From NCBI GenBank assembly GCA_041662605.1, contig JBAZSD010000006.1, forward strand, positions 62,001-126,000: 64,000 nucleotides of DNA, written 5' to 3'. The position numbers were made by a program, and so were the translations under genes. Source of the DNA: Desulfomonilaceae bacterium (lineage in GTDB: Bacteria; Desulfobacterota; Desulfomonilia; Desulfomonilales; Desulfomonilaceae). This document shows, piece after piece, positions 7,869-17,451 of the stretch (the stretch's first letter is position 1; each line of letters begins with the position of its first letter). The notes under the pieces are model-generated. The model saw nothing but the letters and a program-made list of their open reading frames with translations. It searched no databases and had not been told where the DNA came from.

Positions 7869-8846
7869 TTATGACGCAAAACGAACCTGTCCCTTCCCAA
7901 GCAAGTCATGTAAATGAATTATGCCCAGCCATCTACCTTCAAAATCGGTAACGGTCAGAGCGGTGATCAACTTGCGTTCCATTATTTCCAAAGCTTCGGC
8001 TCCTGTTCTGTCGGCCCGAATACTTAGTGGATTTTCGGTCATAATGTGTCGGGCTTCTTTGTCGAACAGGTTGGTTCCGTTGGCTAGGGCCCTTCTCAAA
8101 TCACCGTCGGTTATTATGCCCAGCGTAGAATCTCCTCGAGTAACCATTGTCAACCCTAGGTTCTTGCTGTTTATTGATTCGACTATTTCACCAATTTTCG
8201 CCTCAGGAGAAACTTGAGGCACAGAAGCGCTGTCGAGTTTCAAGTCCTTCACCTTTGAATTCAACCTTTCACCCAGACTTCCGGCTGGATGACTCCTGAG
8301 AAAATCCTCTCTGTTAAACCCTCGCCTTACCATCAAAGCGACAGCCAAAGCGTCACCTAGGGCCAAGGAGGCTGTAGTCGACGCTGTGGGAGCCATATTG
8401 AGAGGACAAGCTTCACGTTCAACTCTACAATCCAGAGTCGCCTGCGCCATACGAGCCAGCGTGGACGACGTATTACCTGTCATTGCCACTATCCTTGTGC
8501 CCCACTTTTTGACAGTAGCGGCTAGTGAGGTAATTTCTGTAGTCTCCCCACTATTGGATATAGCTATCAAAGCGTCGTCACGACCGACTATGCCGACATC
8601 TCCATGTAAACCCTCCAGTGGATGTACGAAAATTGCCGGGGAGCCAGTGCTGGTAAATGTTGCAGCTATCTTTCTCCCTATAATGCCGGATTTGCCCACA
8701 CCAGTAACTATAATGCGTCCTCTCAGAGAATACAAAAGGTCCACAACTGTTTCAAAGCTCTCGTCCAGCCTTGAAATCACGGATTTGATCCCTTCAATTT
8801 CAATTTCAAGGGCTTGCCTGGCAATGTCCAAAGTTGACTTGGTCAT
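7869..8846 (-). CDS. kdsD: D-arabinose-5-phosphate isomerase (KpsF/GutQ family)
   Basis: The enzyme interconverts D-ribulose-5-P and D-arabinose-5-P, the first step to Kdo for lipopolysaccharide. The SIS domain shows GVGKSGIIGRKIAATFTSTG, HPLEGLHGDVG and SNSGETTEI. Two CBS modules follow (about 200-325) with LRRALANGTN. The length of 325 residues matches E. coli KdsD. The ATG at 8846 lies one base past the glmM stop; the TTG at 8864, overlapping glmM by 17 nt, is the alternative. Pairing with glmM links two early envelope-sugar steps. Confidence 0.9.
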   Translation of the reverse strand: MTKSTLDIARQALEIEIEGIKSVISRLDESFETVVDLLYSLRGRIIVTGVGKSGIIGRKIAATFTSTGSPAIFVHPLEGLHGDVGIVGRDDALIAISNSGETTEITSLAATVKKWGTRIVAMTGNTSSTLARMAQATLDCRVEREACPLNMAPTASTTASLALGDALAVALMVRRGFNREDFLRSHPAGSLGERLNSKVKDLKLDSASVPQVSPEAKIGEIVESINSKNLGLTMVTRGDSTLGIITDGDLRRALANGTNLFDKEARHIMTENPLSIRADRTGAEALEIMERKLITALTVTDFEGRWLGIIHLHDLLGKGQVRFAS

Positions 8847-8847
8847 G

Positions 8848-10203
8848 TTAAATGTTTCTGACAAGGGCTTCAGACACCTCCTCTACGACCTGCCGAACCA
8901 ACTCTTGATCCTTTCCTTCTACCATAACCCGGCACAGGGACTGAGTCCCCGAATATCTAACGAGAATCCGACCTGAGTCGCCGAGCCGTTGGCGGCATTT
9001 GTTCATAACTTCGCGCACTGCAGGGATTTCTTCGAAATTGACACGACTGGTAACTTGCAAATTCTTCAGGATTTGTGGATATTTTTTGATCCATGCAGTC
9101 AATTGCGACAGCGACTTAGAGGATCGTTTCATGATTGAAGCTACCTGCAGCGCCGATAGTATTCCATCTCCCGTAGTTGAATGATCAAAAAAAACCAGAT
9201 GACCAGACTGTTCACCTCCGAAATTGTACCCTTCTTTGAGCATCCGCTCGACGACGTATCTATCTCCCACAGGAGTCCTTACTAGCTTTATACCGCGCTC
9301 TTTCATGGCGATTTCCAACCCGATGTTACTCATCACCGTGGCCACAAGAGTGTTTCCCTTCAAAGAGCCACGTTCGGACATGTCTGCGGCTACCATACCC
9401 ATAATCTGATCGCCATCTACAACATTTCCTCTTTCGTCTGCAAAAATCGCTCGATCGCCGTCACCGTCAAGCGCCACCCCAATGTTTGCTTTATGCTTTA
9501 GTAATTCACGAGTCATTCGTTCCGGGTACAGGGAACCGCAATCAAAGTTAATATTTTTTCCATCAGGCTCAGTTGAAATAGAAACGACTTCAGCTCCTAA
9601 CTCACCAAGGACTGCCGGAGCAGCGCTGAATGCAGCTCCGTTGGCGCAATCCACAACAATTTTTAGGCCTCTTAGGTCTGATCCTTTGGGAAGGCTACTT
9701 TTCAAGAAGACCAAATAGCGTCCTAAAGCATCCTGCAATCTATGAACTTTTCCCAATCGATGAGAGATGTCGGTGTTTGGTTTAATCTCATCTGAGACAA
9801 GCAGTTTCTCTATCGCCGATTCCTGGGGGTCATCAAGCTTGAGGCCTCTATTGTTAAAGAATTTGATTCCATTATCCTCAAATGGGTTGTGCGACGCCGA
9901 AATAACAGCGCCCGCGTCACACATCATGTCGGTCGTAAGAAACGCCACAGCCGGCGTAGGTATGTCACCAACTAATATCGTGTCCATTCCCATGGAACAA
10001 ATACCTGCGGCAAGCGCCATTTCAAGCATGGACCCGGACAAACGGGTATCTTTTCCTATCAAAATCCTTTGAGTATTTGCGCTGCTGGTTTCCGAAACGA
10101 TTTTGGCTAAGGCTTTCCCCAGCTTGAGAACTGTTTCAGCGGTGATAGGCTCTTCGTTGGCCACTCCCCGGACTCCATCGGTTCCAAAAAATTGTCTGTT
10201 CAT
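8848..10203 (-). CDS. glmM: Phosphoglucosamine mutase
   Basis: GlmM converts glucosamine-6-P to glucosamine-1-P for UDP-GlcNAc synthesis. The 451-residue protein begins NRQFFGTDGVRGVAN. The phospho-Ser loop ISASHNPFEDNGIKFF places the catalytic Ser at about 103. The metal loop DGDGDR is at about 246-251, the sugar-specificity loop GGEQSGHLVF follows, and the C-terminal phosphate site has RYSGTQSLCRVM. The first ATG (10203) is preferred to a GTG two codons upstream. It is divergent from der across 250 nt of AT-rich DNA. Confidence 0.95.
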   Translation of the reverse strand: MNRQFFGTDGVRGVANEEPITAETVLKLGKALAKIVSETSSANTQRILIGKDTRLSGSMLEMALAAGICSMGMDTILVGDIPTPAVAFLTTDMMCDAGAVISASHNPFEDNGIKFFNNRGLKLDDPQESAIEKLLVSDEIKPNTDISHRLGKVHRLQDALGRYLVFLKSSLPKGSDLRGLKIVVDCANGAAFSAAPAVLGELGAEVVSISTEPDGKNINFDCGSLYPERMTRELLKHKANIGVALDGDGDRAIFADERGNVVDGDQIMGMVAADMSERGSLKGNTLVATVMSNIGLEIAMKERGIKLVRTPVGDRYVVERMLKEGYNFGGEQSGHLVFFDHSTTGDGILSALQVASIMKRSSKSLSQLTAWIKKYPQILKNLQVTSRVNFEEIPAVREVMNKCRQRLGDSGRILVRYSGTQSLCRVMVEGKDQELVRQVVEEVSEALVRNI

Positions 10204-10454
10204 GGCCACTGATCGCTTTCAGGGAATTTGTTCTCGTTGCAAGCGGCGTGATTTGCGAGAGTATTGGTCGAAGCTATTAAAAGCTGCGCAATTAAATTTT
10301 TGGACTTATTATTTTTAGTTTGGTTGTGAGAAAAAATCATAACATTTGATTATAAGAATTATCGTGCCTTTTTTCAACATTTTAATCATTTCAACAACAC
10401 AAATATTGATTAGAATACTACATGTAATAATCTCTGTTATGTTATAAACTTCTC
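10204..10454. other. AT-rich divergent intergenic region between glmM and der
   Basis: About 250 nt separate the divergent starts of glmM and der. The der-proximal half is strongly AT-rich and should hold promoters for both directions. I could not place convincing -35/-10 pairs. No small gene or strong hairpin was found. Confidence 0.5.
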
Positions 10455-11810
10455 ATGGCAAGAAAACTGAAAAAACTAGTGGCGTTAGTGGGACGTCCAA
10501 ACGTGGGGAAATCAACCCTGTTCAACAGGCTGGTGGGTTCAAAGAAAGCGATTGTCCATGATACTCCCGGGCTCACCCGTGATAGAAACTACTCGGATGT
10601 TACTATTGACGGAAAATCTTTCGTCATAGTGGACACGGGAGGGTTTGAACCAAGCACTGATGACGAGGTCTTGGCTCAAATGAGAACCCAAACCATGATA
10701 GCCGTAGAACAAGCGGATATTATAGTGTTTTTGGGGGATGGCCAAGCCGGGCTCACTCCTTCGGATAACGAAATTGTTAGGATACTACAAAGGACTGACA
10801 AGAAGGTCTTTTACGTAGTAAATAAAATTGATTCTGAAAAATTCGAATCATTTTCGGTGGATTTTTACCGACTTGGGGTAGATCCTTTATATACTTTGAG
10901 CGCAACAACAAAGTACGGTCTCGGTGATTTTGTTGAGGCGCTGATGAAGGAAATAGAGTCCGAAACCCCTGATCCTGTGAGAGATACTCTCGAAGAAACG
11001 GTTATCCCCAGAGTGGCTGTCGTTGGTAGGCCCAATGTCGGCAAATCCACCCTGATCAATTTACTTCTCGGCGAAGAACGCCTAGTCGCGAACCCTACTC
11101 CAGGCACAACCCGTGATTCAATTGACACAACCGTAAGAAGGGAGGGTCGGGAATACCTTTTTATAGACACTGCCGGTATCAGGCGAAAAGCGAGAATTTT
11201 TGACAGCGTTGAAACGTTCAGCGTTACAAAAGCCTTCAGAAGTATTGATCGGGCGGACGTCGCTCTGGTTATGTTAGACGCCCATGAACTTGTGACGGAT
11301 CAGGACGCTCGCATCGCTGGCTACGCTCATGAAAAGGGAAATTGCGTTATACTGGCAATCAACAAGTGGGACACAATTCAGAAAGACTCAAAAACTTTTG
11401 ACCATTGCGTCAGTGAAGTAAAACGATGTCTCAAATTTCTTGATTTTGCGCCTGTAGTCTCGATTTCCGCTTTGGAAGGAACCCGTTGCGTCAAGATTTT
11501 TGATCTTATAGATGATCTATTCAACAAATATCGAAAAAGGGTTTCTACTGGAACATTGAACAAGTTCCTTGAGGCCGTATTGCTTGAGCATCCTCCCGGA
11601 ATGAGGGCCAAGTATCGCAGAAATAAAATTTATTATGTCACACAGAGTCGTGTAGCTCCTCCTACGTTCACCTTTTTCTGTAATTACCCAGAGGCCATAC
11701 ATTTTTCCTATCGAAGGTATCTGGAAAATCGCCTAAGGGAATATTTCGATTTTGGAGGATCGCCTCTTAAACTGATATTTAAGAAGCGAACGGGAAAGAC
11801 TCGTGTTTGA
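10455..11810 (+). CDS. der: Ribosome assembly GTPase Der (EngA)
   Basis: Der is the double-GTPase needed for 50S ribosome maturation. Two P-loops are visible, GRPNVGKSTLFNRLVG (about 13-28) and GRPNVGKSTLINLLLG (about 192-207). Each is followed by a DTxG switch II (VDTGGF, IDTAGIRRK) and an NKxD motif (VNKIDSE, INKWDT). The C-terminal KH-like domain has KYRRNKIYYVTQ. The length of 451 residues is normal. It is followed 55 nt later by the rel/spoT gene in the same direction. Confidence 0.96.
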   Translation: MARKLKKLVALVGRPNVGKSTLFNRLVGSKKAIVHDTPGLTRDRNYSDVTIDGKSFVIVDTGGFEPSTDDEVLAQMRTQTMIAVEQADIIVFLGDGQAGLTPSDNEIVRILQRTDKKVFYVVNKIDSEKFESFSVDFYRLGVDPLYTLSATTKYGLGDFVEALMKEIESETPDPVRDTLEETVIPRVAVVGRPNVGKSTLINLLLGEERLVANPTPGTTRDSIDTTVRREGREYLFIDTAGIRRKARIFDSVETFSVTKAFRSIDRADVALVMLDAHELVTDQDARIAGYAHEKGNCVILAINKWDTIQKDSKTFDHCVSEVKRCLKFLDFAPVVSISALEGTRCVKIFDLIDDLFNKYRKRVSTGTLNKFLEAVLLEHPPGMRAKYRRNKIYYVTQSRVAPPTFTFFCNYPEAIHFSYRRYLENRLREYFDFGGSPLKLIFKKRTGKTRV

Positions 11811-11865
11811 ATTAAACTGTAACAATGCTTGAATCCAAATACCATCTCAGCAAGTAACATTGAAC

Positions 11866-14034
11866 ATGAAGCTTAAAGAAATCCGGATAGTTCGTTTCGG
11901 CGAAATAATGGACATGGTCAAGTCCTATTACCCGGACGCGGACCTTGATCTTATACGTGCGGCTTATGTTTATTCGGCTAGAGTGCATCAGGGTCAAACC
12001 AGAATGTCCGGCGAACCGTATTTGACCCACCCTGTGGCTGTCGCCGCTATTCTCGCGCAAATGAGGCTTGATGAAGCCTCAGTCGCGACTGGTTTGCTTC
12101 ATGACACTGTCGAAGACACGTTAAGTACTTTTGAAGATATCGAAAGGTACTTCGGCACGGAAATAGCGACCCTCGTGGATGGGGTCACCAAAATCAGCAA
12201 GATTGCCTTCCAGTCCAAAGAGGAACGCCAAGCTGAGAATTTCAGGAAGATGATTCTTGCCATGAGCCGCGATATTCGCGTGCTTTTGGTGAAACTTGCT
12301 GATCGCGTGCACAATATGCGCACACTTTCCCATATGCCTCGCGAGGCGCAGACAAGAATTTCGCGTGAGACTATGGAGATTTACGCTCCCCTGGCTGCGC
12401 GTCTCGGCATTTACTGGATGAGGACCACGCTTGAGGAGCTTGCGTTTAGATATATCGAGCCTGACAGATATGAATTCATTCAGAGACGGCTGGAAGAATC
12501 AGTCAGGGAAAGAGAAGTGTACGTCAATCAGGTTCTACAGGTAATCACAGAAAAGCTGGAAAAGGAAAATATTAAAGCTGTTACCAAAGGTAGAAATAAA
12601 GACGTTTACAGCATCCATAAAAAAATGATTTCCCAGAAACTGGAGTTTGACCAGTTGCATGATCTCACGGCGTTCCGAATAATTCTTGATTCGGTTAGTG
12701 AGTGTTACACAGTGCTCGGGTTGATACATGCCGTTTGGAGACCGGTTTCCGGTCGTTTCAAGGATTATTTAGCCATGCCCAAAAGCAACGGTTATCAATC
12801 GCTTCATACAACCGTCATAGGACCCCATGGACATAGAATTGAGATCCAGATACGAACTCATGAAATGGATCTGATAGCCGAAGAGGGTATAGCAGCGCAT
12901 TGGTCTTATAAAGAAGGTAAATCTGTCTCACCGGAAGACGCCAGGGTAGTCAACTGGCTCAGACAGATGATGGAGTGGCAACAGGATCTTGATGACCCCA
13001 GAGAATTCCTTGAGAATGTTAGAGTCGATTTGTATCCCGATGAAGTCTATGTCTTCACTCCCAAAGGAGATGTTAAGGAATTTCCGCGAGGCTCCACTCC
13101 ACTGGATTTCGCCTATTCAATACACTCAGAAGTCGGGAACAGTTGCATAGGAGCCAGGGTCAACGGCAAAATGGTGTCTCTGAAATATGAGCTTGTTACC
13201 GGAGACACCGTTGAAATAATCACATCAGCCCACCAAAAACCCAGCAAAGATTGGCTCAAGCACGTAAAGACCGGCAGAGCAAGAACCAAGATTCGCCATT
13301 ACCTTATGACCCAGGAGCGAGAGAAGGATATTGAAAGTGGGAGAGAATCCGTCGAAAAGGAGCTTCGTAGGTGGAAAATCGACCTAAGCCGTGTAGAAAA
13401 AGATGGTCAAATCCTTAAAATCGCTCAAGAGTTCAATTTCAAGACAGAACTCGAACTATACGTAGCCATCGGGCATGGACGCCAATCAGCCAAGATTATT
13501 GTCACGAGGTTGGTTCCGCTAAGCGAACGAGAACAGCAAAAAGCTGTATCCATCGAGGAAAAGCTCAAGACACCCAAGCGCCCAAAAGGAAAGAGCGGGG
13601 TGAAAGTTCAGGGGCTGTCAGATATGCTGGTTCATTTCGCGAAATGCTGCAATCCTCTACCTGGAGATCCGATACAGGGTTTTATTACAAGAGGTCGGGG
13701 CGTGACGATTCACAAGATGGACTGCGGCAATCTGCCTGATGACGACCCCCAAAGGATCGTTGAAGCAAATTGGGATGATGAACAATCACTTGAACGAACA
13801 GTCAGAATTGGAATAGTTTCGGAAAACAAACCCGGAATGTTGGCTTCTATCAGTGGAGTCTTCACATCCAACGATTCCAATATCATTCAGGCTACCGTTA
13901 ACACTGTAGATAAAACAGACGCTCGTGGGATTTTTATGGTAGGTATCCGGAACGTCGAACACTTGACTCGCATCATCAACGCGCTAAAGAAAGTCAAGGG
14001 TGTTCGTGAAGTAGAACGACTGGGAACCGTCTGA
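11866..14034 (+). CDS. spoT: Bifunctional (p)ppGpp synthetase/hydrolase (Rsh/SpoT type)
   Basis: The protein makes and degrades the alarmone (p)ppGpp. The hydrolase has the intact metal-binding HDTVEDT motif (about residues 79-85). The synthetase domain has GRFKDYLAMPKSNGYQSLHT at about 296-316. The RFKD form (RxKD) is typical of bifunctional enzymes, whereas the synthetase-only RelA type has ExDD. TGS (VYVFTPKGDVKEFPRGSTPLDFAYSIH), a Cys-containing helical region (FAKCCNPLPGD) and a C-terminal ACT domain follow. The length of about 722 residues is normal. Start choice is ATG 11866 or TTG 11860. A DksA-type partner is encoded nearby. Confidence 0.94.
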   Translation: MKLKEIRIVRFGEIMDMVKSYYPDADLDLIRAAYVYSARVHQGQTRMSGEPYLTHPVAVAAILAQMRLDEASVATGLLHDTVEDTLSTFEDIERYFGTEIATLVDGVTKISKIAFQSKEERQAENFRKMILAMSRDIRVLLVKLADRVHNMRTLSHMPREAQTRISRETMEIYAPLAARLGIYWMRTTLEELAFRYIEPDRYEFIQRRLEESVREREVYVNQVLQVITEKLEKENIKAVTKGRNKDVYSIHKKMISQKLEFDQLHDLTAFRIILDSVSECYTVLGLIHAVWRPVSGRFKDYLAMPKSNGYQSLHTTVIGPHGHRIEIQIRTHEMDLIAEEGIAAHWSYKEGKSVSPEDARVVNWLRQMMEWQQDLDDPREFLENVRVDLYPDEVYVFTPKGDVKEFPRGSTPLDFAYSIHSEVGNSCIGARVNGKMVSLKYELVTGDTVEIITSAHQKPSKDWLKHVKTGRARTKIRHYLMTQEREKDIESGRESVEKELRRWKIDLSRVEKDGQILKIAQEFNFKTELELYVAIGHGRQSAKIIVTRLVPLSEREQQKAVSIEEKLKTPKRPKGKSGVKVQGLSDMLVHFAKCCNPLPGDPIQGFITRGRGVTIHKMDCGNLPDDDPQRIVEANWDDEQSLERTVRIGIVSENKPGMLASISGVFTSNDSNIIQATVNTVDKTDARGIFMVGIRNVEHLTRIINALKKVKGVREVERLGTV

Positions 14035-14090
14035 ACCTGTAAATTGGCAGATTCTCTCACGCATGACCGGTTCCCATTTTGTCTATCAGT

Positions 14091-14285
14091 TCAAGGGGCC
14101 TTTGAAACCATGTTTGCTCGGATGCATCGGGTGCAAACCTTTGCTCTCCTGACTCTTCCTGATGGTTCAATGATTCGCAATTTCTGAAGGTTGGGCAAAG
14201 AGATTTTCTTGTTGCGGTTGTGAGCATGGCTAACATTGTAACCCCGCAATGGTTTCTTACCGCACACTTCACAGACTCTGGACAT
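14091..14285 (-). CDS. rpmB: 50S ribosomal protein L28
   Basis: The 64-residue basic protein begins [22 protein letters not shown] and continues [12 protein letters not shown], the L28 signature. CXXC (C5, C8) and CTRC (about 52-55) form a four-cysteine zinc site, the C+ form of L28. The start has AGGAG 8 nt upstream. It lies between the rel/spoT gene on the opposite strand and the DUF1844 gene. Confidence 0.93.
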   Translation of the reverse strand: MSRVCEVCGKKPLRGYNVSHAHNRNKKISLPNLQKLRIIEPSGRVRRAKVCTRCIRANMVSKAP

Positions 14286-14323
14286 ATCGTTTCTCCTGTA
14301 ACTGGTTCTTAATTTTCATAAGA

Positions 14324-14752
14324 TCATTTTGAGACTTCTACAAAAGCCATTCTTAACTGGAAAAGAGTATCATCTATAAGTTTCTTTTCTTGTTCCGTCA
14401 AATTTCCCTTAGTTTTTTGTTCCAGTATCGCTATTAGATTTATCGTCTGTTTTGCCCCTTCCAGGTCCGGTTCAATCGGCTCATTCATATCCTGAGTACG
14501 CATAAGACCTAATTGAAACAAAGCTGATTGGGCTAGACTAGCTATCAATGTTGAGAAATTAACATCGGGTAGCGGCGCTGCCCGTTGCTTCTTTCTTGGT
14601 TCTTCCTTGAAAGAATCATCTGGCTTATCAGGTTCTTTAACGCCGGGAATATCACCCGAATCCTGATCTTGATTCTTCTCTCCTTCCGAAGAGAATCGTC
14701 TCTTGTCACTAACTTTGAACCCTTGGGTTTCTTCGTCTTCGAAATCCGCCAT
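14324..14752 (-). CDS. DUF1844 domain protein
   Basis: The 142-residue protein has an acidic, low-complexity N-terminal half (about 1-65). A conserved C-terminal block follows: VNFSTLIASLAQSALFQLG, GAKQTINLIAILEQKTKGNLTEQEKKLID and a final LFQLRMAFVEV. This is the DUF1844 pattern, of unknown function, often found near rpmB or dnaJ in Desulfobacterota. GGAGGAG precedes the ATG by about 8 nt. There is no signal peptide or membrane segment. Confidence 0.8.
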   Translation of the reverse strand: MADFEDEETQGFKVSDKRRFSSEGEKNQDQDSGDIPGVKEPDKPDDSFKEEPRKKQRAAPLPDVNFSTLIASLAQSALFQLGLMRTQDMNEPIEPDLEGAKQTINLIAILEQKTKGNLTEQEKKLIDDTLFQLRMAFVEVSK

Positions 14753-14822
14753 TAGGCCTCTCCTCCTTACGTGGGTAATTTGGGGAGTTCAAATTTAACC
14801 CTGACATGTTACAAAATTAAAC

Positions 14823-15770
14823 TTATCTTTTCAAGAAATTATTGCGAGGACGCAGAGGATTGAGTTTTTCGAACTCTTCTACAAGTTTCCGGGACAGATT
14901 GTCAATTTTGTCAGGCAACACAACGTTCACCTTGACAAGAAAATCTCCGCGAACCGGGTCCCTTAATGAAGGAAAACCCTTTCCCCTGAACCGAAATGAA
15001 GTTGAGCTTTGGACTCCAGGGGGTATCTTTAGAGCTACTTTCCCATCTGGAGATGGAATTTCAATCCTGGCTCCAAGAAGGGCCTCTCCGAGAGTTACGG
15101 GAACGTCAAGAAAGATGTCCTTATCGTGACGCCTGAAAAACCTATGGTTTCTTACGGAAAGATTCAAAAAAAGATCTCCGGCTCTGCCTCCCATCCGATG
15201 CGGGTAACCTTGGCCCCCTACTCTGATCCTGGAGCCGTTGTCTACTCCTGCCGGTACATACACCTCAAGCGTCTTATAAGGCGTAGTTACTGCCTTCTTC
15301 ACTCCCGAATAAGCTTCCAGAAACGAAACTTCGAGATTTTGTTCGAGCCCGGACTCTTTCGCGTTGTGATTTTGGGTAGGCTTTCTTCTGTGGGAGGGGC
15401 CAAAAAGCTCCGAGAACCATTCCTCCGCAGGTGACGGACCTTTAGAGCCGTAAAATCCTCCTTGACCAAAGCCTCTTCTTTGATAGGGACCAGCGCCAAA
15501 GCTGGTACCGTTGGTGAAGAACTGTTCAAATCCCGCTTGAGAGAAACCGCCCTGCCCAGATCCAGCCATATCATATTGGCGTCGTCTCTCCTTGTCACTG
15601 AGAATCTCGTAAGCTACTGAAATCTCTTTGAACCTGGATTCAGCCGTCTGGCTGCTTCCATTGAGATCGGGGTGAAAACGTCGAGCCAGTTTTCTATACG
15701 CCGATTTTATCTCGGCGTCAGTCGCATCACGCGAAACCCCTAATGCTCTGTATGGATCGACAGTTTCCAT
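14823..15770 (-). CDS. DnaJ C-terminal-type co-chaperone (CbpA-like)
   Basis: The J-domain (residues 5-70) has YRALGVSRDATDAEIKSAYR and the HPD motif (RRFHPDLNG), so it can stimulate DnaK. A Gly/Phe-rich linker with GFGQGGFYGSKG follows, then two beta-barrel substrate domains (about 135-300) with VYVPAGVDNGSRIRVGGQG and DIFLDVPVTLGEALLGA. No CXXCXGXG repeats are present, so this is a type II co-chaperone rather than DnaJ proper. At 315 residues it matches CbpA. The hsp20 gene precedes it by 29 nt, giving a small stress operon. Confidence 0.9.
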   Translation of the reverse strand: METVDPYRALGVSRDATDAEIKSAYRKLARRFHPDLNGSSQTAESRFKEISVAYEILSDKERRRQYDMAGSGQGGFSQAGFEQFFTNGTSFGAGPYQRRGFGQGGFYGSKGPSPAEEWFSELFGPSHRRKPTQNHNAKESGLEQNLEVSFLEAYSGVKKAVTTPYKTLEVYVPAGVDNGSRIRVGGQGYPHRMGGRAGDLFLNLSVRNHRFFRRHDKDIFLDVPVTLGEALLGARIEIPSPDGKVALKIPPGVQSSTSFRFRGKGFPSLRDPVRGDFLVKVNVVLPDKIDNLSRKLVEEFEKLNPLRPRNNFLKR

Positions 15771-15799
15771 AACATACCAGTATGAAAGAAGTTAGACGA

Positions 15800-16240
15800 T
15801 TAGTCTTTGCACTCAATTTTAAAGCAACGGTCGGGTTCTTCTTCTGATTTGGGCAGGTAAAGATCGAGGATTCCATCCACGTACCTGGCTTTCGCTTGTT
15901 CCACATCAACTGGTCCCGGAATATTGAAACTACGTTCAAAATAACCCTCAACGCGCTCAACTGTATGATAGGCCGCATAGTGAATTTCATTTTCCTCAAC
16001 GCGTCGGCCTGAGATGACCAGTCGCCTCCCCGAAAGTTCTATATTTATATTCTCTCTGCCTACTCCGGGCAATTCAGCCCGAACGATGTACGCGTCACCA
16101 GTTTCAAGAACATCTACGGCCGGCAGCCAGCAAGTTCGACGTTTCGACTGAGGTTCATCAGAAGGCAAAGCGCCAAAACGACTGACCCGCTCCTGAAGAT
16201 TTAACAGGTCTTTCAGTGGATCCCATCTAACCAGAGTCAT
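15800..16240 (-). CDS. Small heat-shock protein, Hsp20/alpha-crystallin family
   Basis: The 146-residue protein starts TLVRWDPLKDLLNLQERVSR, as bacterial class A Hsp20 proteins do. An alpha-crystallin domain (about 45-135) has VDVLETGDAYIVRAELPGV and YFERSFNIPGPVD. The ATG at 16240 is chosen because GGAGG lies 7 nt upstream. Such proteins hold unfolding proteins for DnaK/DnaJ refolding, and a DnaJ-type gene follows immediately. A TTGACT box lies upstream at about 16288-16283, but its -10 partner is poor. Confidence 0.92.
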   Translation of the reverse strand: MTLVRWDPLKDLLNLQERVSRFGALPSDEPQSKRRTCWLPAVDVLETGDAYIVRAELPGVGRENINIELSGRRLVISGRRVEENEIHYAAYHTVERVEGYFERSFNIPGPVDVEQAKARYVDGILDLYLPKSEEEPDRCFKIECKD

Positions 16241-16388
16241 TCCCAAACCTCCGACGAAAAGCTGTAACGTATTGATGTTGTTAAGTCAATTCTCTAGTCT
16301 GAACAGTAAGTCGTTTTTTTAACATAGTCAAGAACAAACCATTCAGGGTGTCCGCATGGTATCATTAATAAGGATAAAGCCAAATTTT

Positions 16389-17420
16389 TTACTTCCTGTT
16401 TCCCGACGCCAAGAAACCTGTTTCCTGCAACTTTTTCAACAATACATGTCCGGACCCGGAAGGGACCGCTATTGAATGGCTCAGTTGACGTCCATTGTCT
16501 CTAGCTGGGAAAACACCGCTGTTAGGCTTTATCTTGGGATTCAGCTCAAGGATAAGGCGGGGCGACGCCTTTACGAATTTTGCGATATCCCCGATTGAAA
16601 GATCCTTAGTCAATTCTATTGATGTGAGATTGTCGTAAGTTAAAGGAGCGGGATCTCCTGACTTCAAACCGTAAAACGATCTATGGGTTCCTATTATCTT
16701 GAATGCGGCCCACCTCGACAGCATATCGTCCGCATTGTCAGGCAACGGGATGTCCCAAACATTTGATGAGTTCCATTTTTCGATCAAATCCTTTACCTTT
16801 TTTGGCGACAGGGCATAGGCTACTGAAGCCATTAACCAGCCCGCTCCGACCTCGGTGTTGACGCTCTTAATTCGCCCGGCAAAACAACGTGTCGCCAGGT
16901 GAATATCCAGACGGTCATCCCGCCATGAATCGGCGGTCATCTCCACCGCTTCAGATGAACCACACGGTTTGTCCAACGCCCAGACTCCGACCGGAGCAAG
17001 ACGTGAATTTGACTTGCTCATCCCAGCCAATATGGGCGACAACCACGCAAAATCCTTTGGGACCCCTTCCTTTGAAAAGATCTCTTCAAATATCCAAGAG
17101 TATTTTCGCCTCTCGTTTAGCCATTCAGCAAGCACGCTACGAGCGTCGAGCAGCAAAAAATTAATCTGGAATTCTATACGCTCTTTCACGTCAGACCTGC
17201 TGATTGGCACTTTCTCACCCCCAAGATCGAACCCTCGATTCAGCTCTGAAGTGGGAATTGAAAAATGAGGACAAGGGGTCACTCCAACATTGGGCGCCTG
17301 AGCTTGAACCAATTCAGTCGCTTCATTGGTTAAAAGGACAAATAGAACGACAAAGTATCTTAAGAATACGCTCCTAAGATTGAAGCGTTCTCGGACGATG
17401 TTCAAATCGTTTCGTTCCAA
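16389..17420 (-). CDS. MltD-like transglycosylase-fold protein lacking the catalytic Glu
   Basis: The 343-residue exported protein (N-terminal hydrophobic segment YFVVLFVLL) follows the plan of the MltD family. It has a helical lead-in, VPKDFAWLSPILAGM with GVWAL, then ATRCFAGRIKSV, and finally IGDIAKFVKASPRLILELNPKIK, which resembles the post-SLT segment of MltD. In active enzymes the block reads P-I-V-E-S; here it is P-I-L-A-G, so the catalytic Glu is Ala. The Q-F of GxWQF is also A-L. It is probably a peptidoglycan-binding or scaffold protein. The TPR gene is 31 nt upstream. No LysM repeats are seen. The start is TTG. Confidence 0.6.
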   Translation of the reverse strand: MERNDLNIVRERFNLRSVFLRYFVVLFVLLTNEATELVQAQAPNVGVTPCPHFSIPTSELNRGFDLGGEKVPISRSDVKERIEFQINFLLLDARSVLAEWLNERRKYSWIFEEIFSKEGVPKDFAWLSPILAGMSKSNSRLAPVGVWALDKPCGSSEAVEMTADSWRDDRLDIHLATRCFAGRIKSVNTEVGAGWLMASVAYALSPKKVKDLIEKWNSSNVWDIPLPDNADDMLSRWAAFKIIGTHRSFYGLKSGDPAPLTYDNLTSIELTKDLSIGDIAKFVKASPRLILELNPKIKPNSGVFPARDNGRQLSHSIAVPSGSGHVLLKKLQETGFLASGNRK

Positions 17421-17451
17421 ATCAGAAAGCCCTTCCGACCTTCAGTCCATT

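Noticed and set aside
7582..7917. Plus-strand ORF of 111 codons over dksA
   Set aside because: It is antisense to a clear DksA-type gene and shows no motif.
14823..15770. DnaJ proper
   Set aside because: The four CXXCXGXG zinc repeats are absent, so it is a type II (CbpA-like) co-chaperone.
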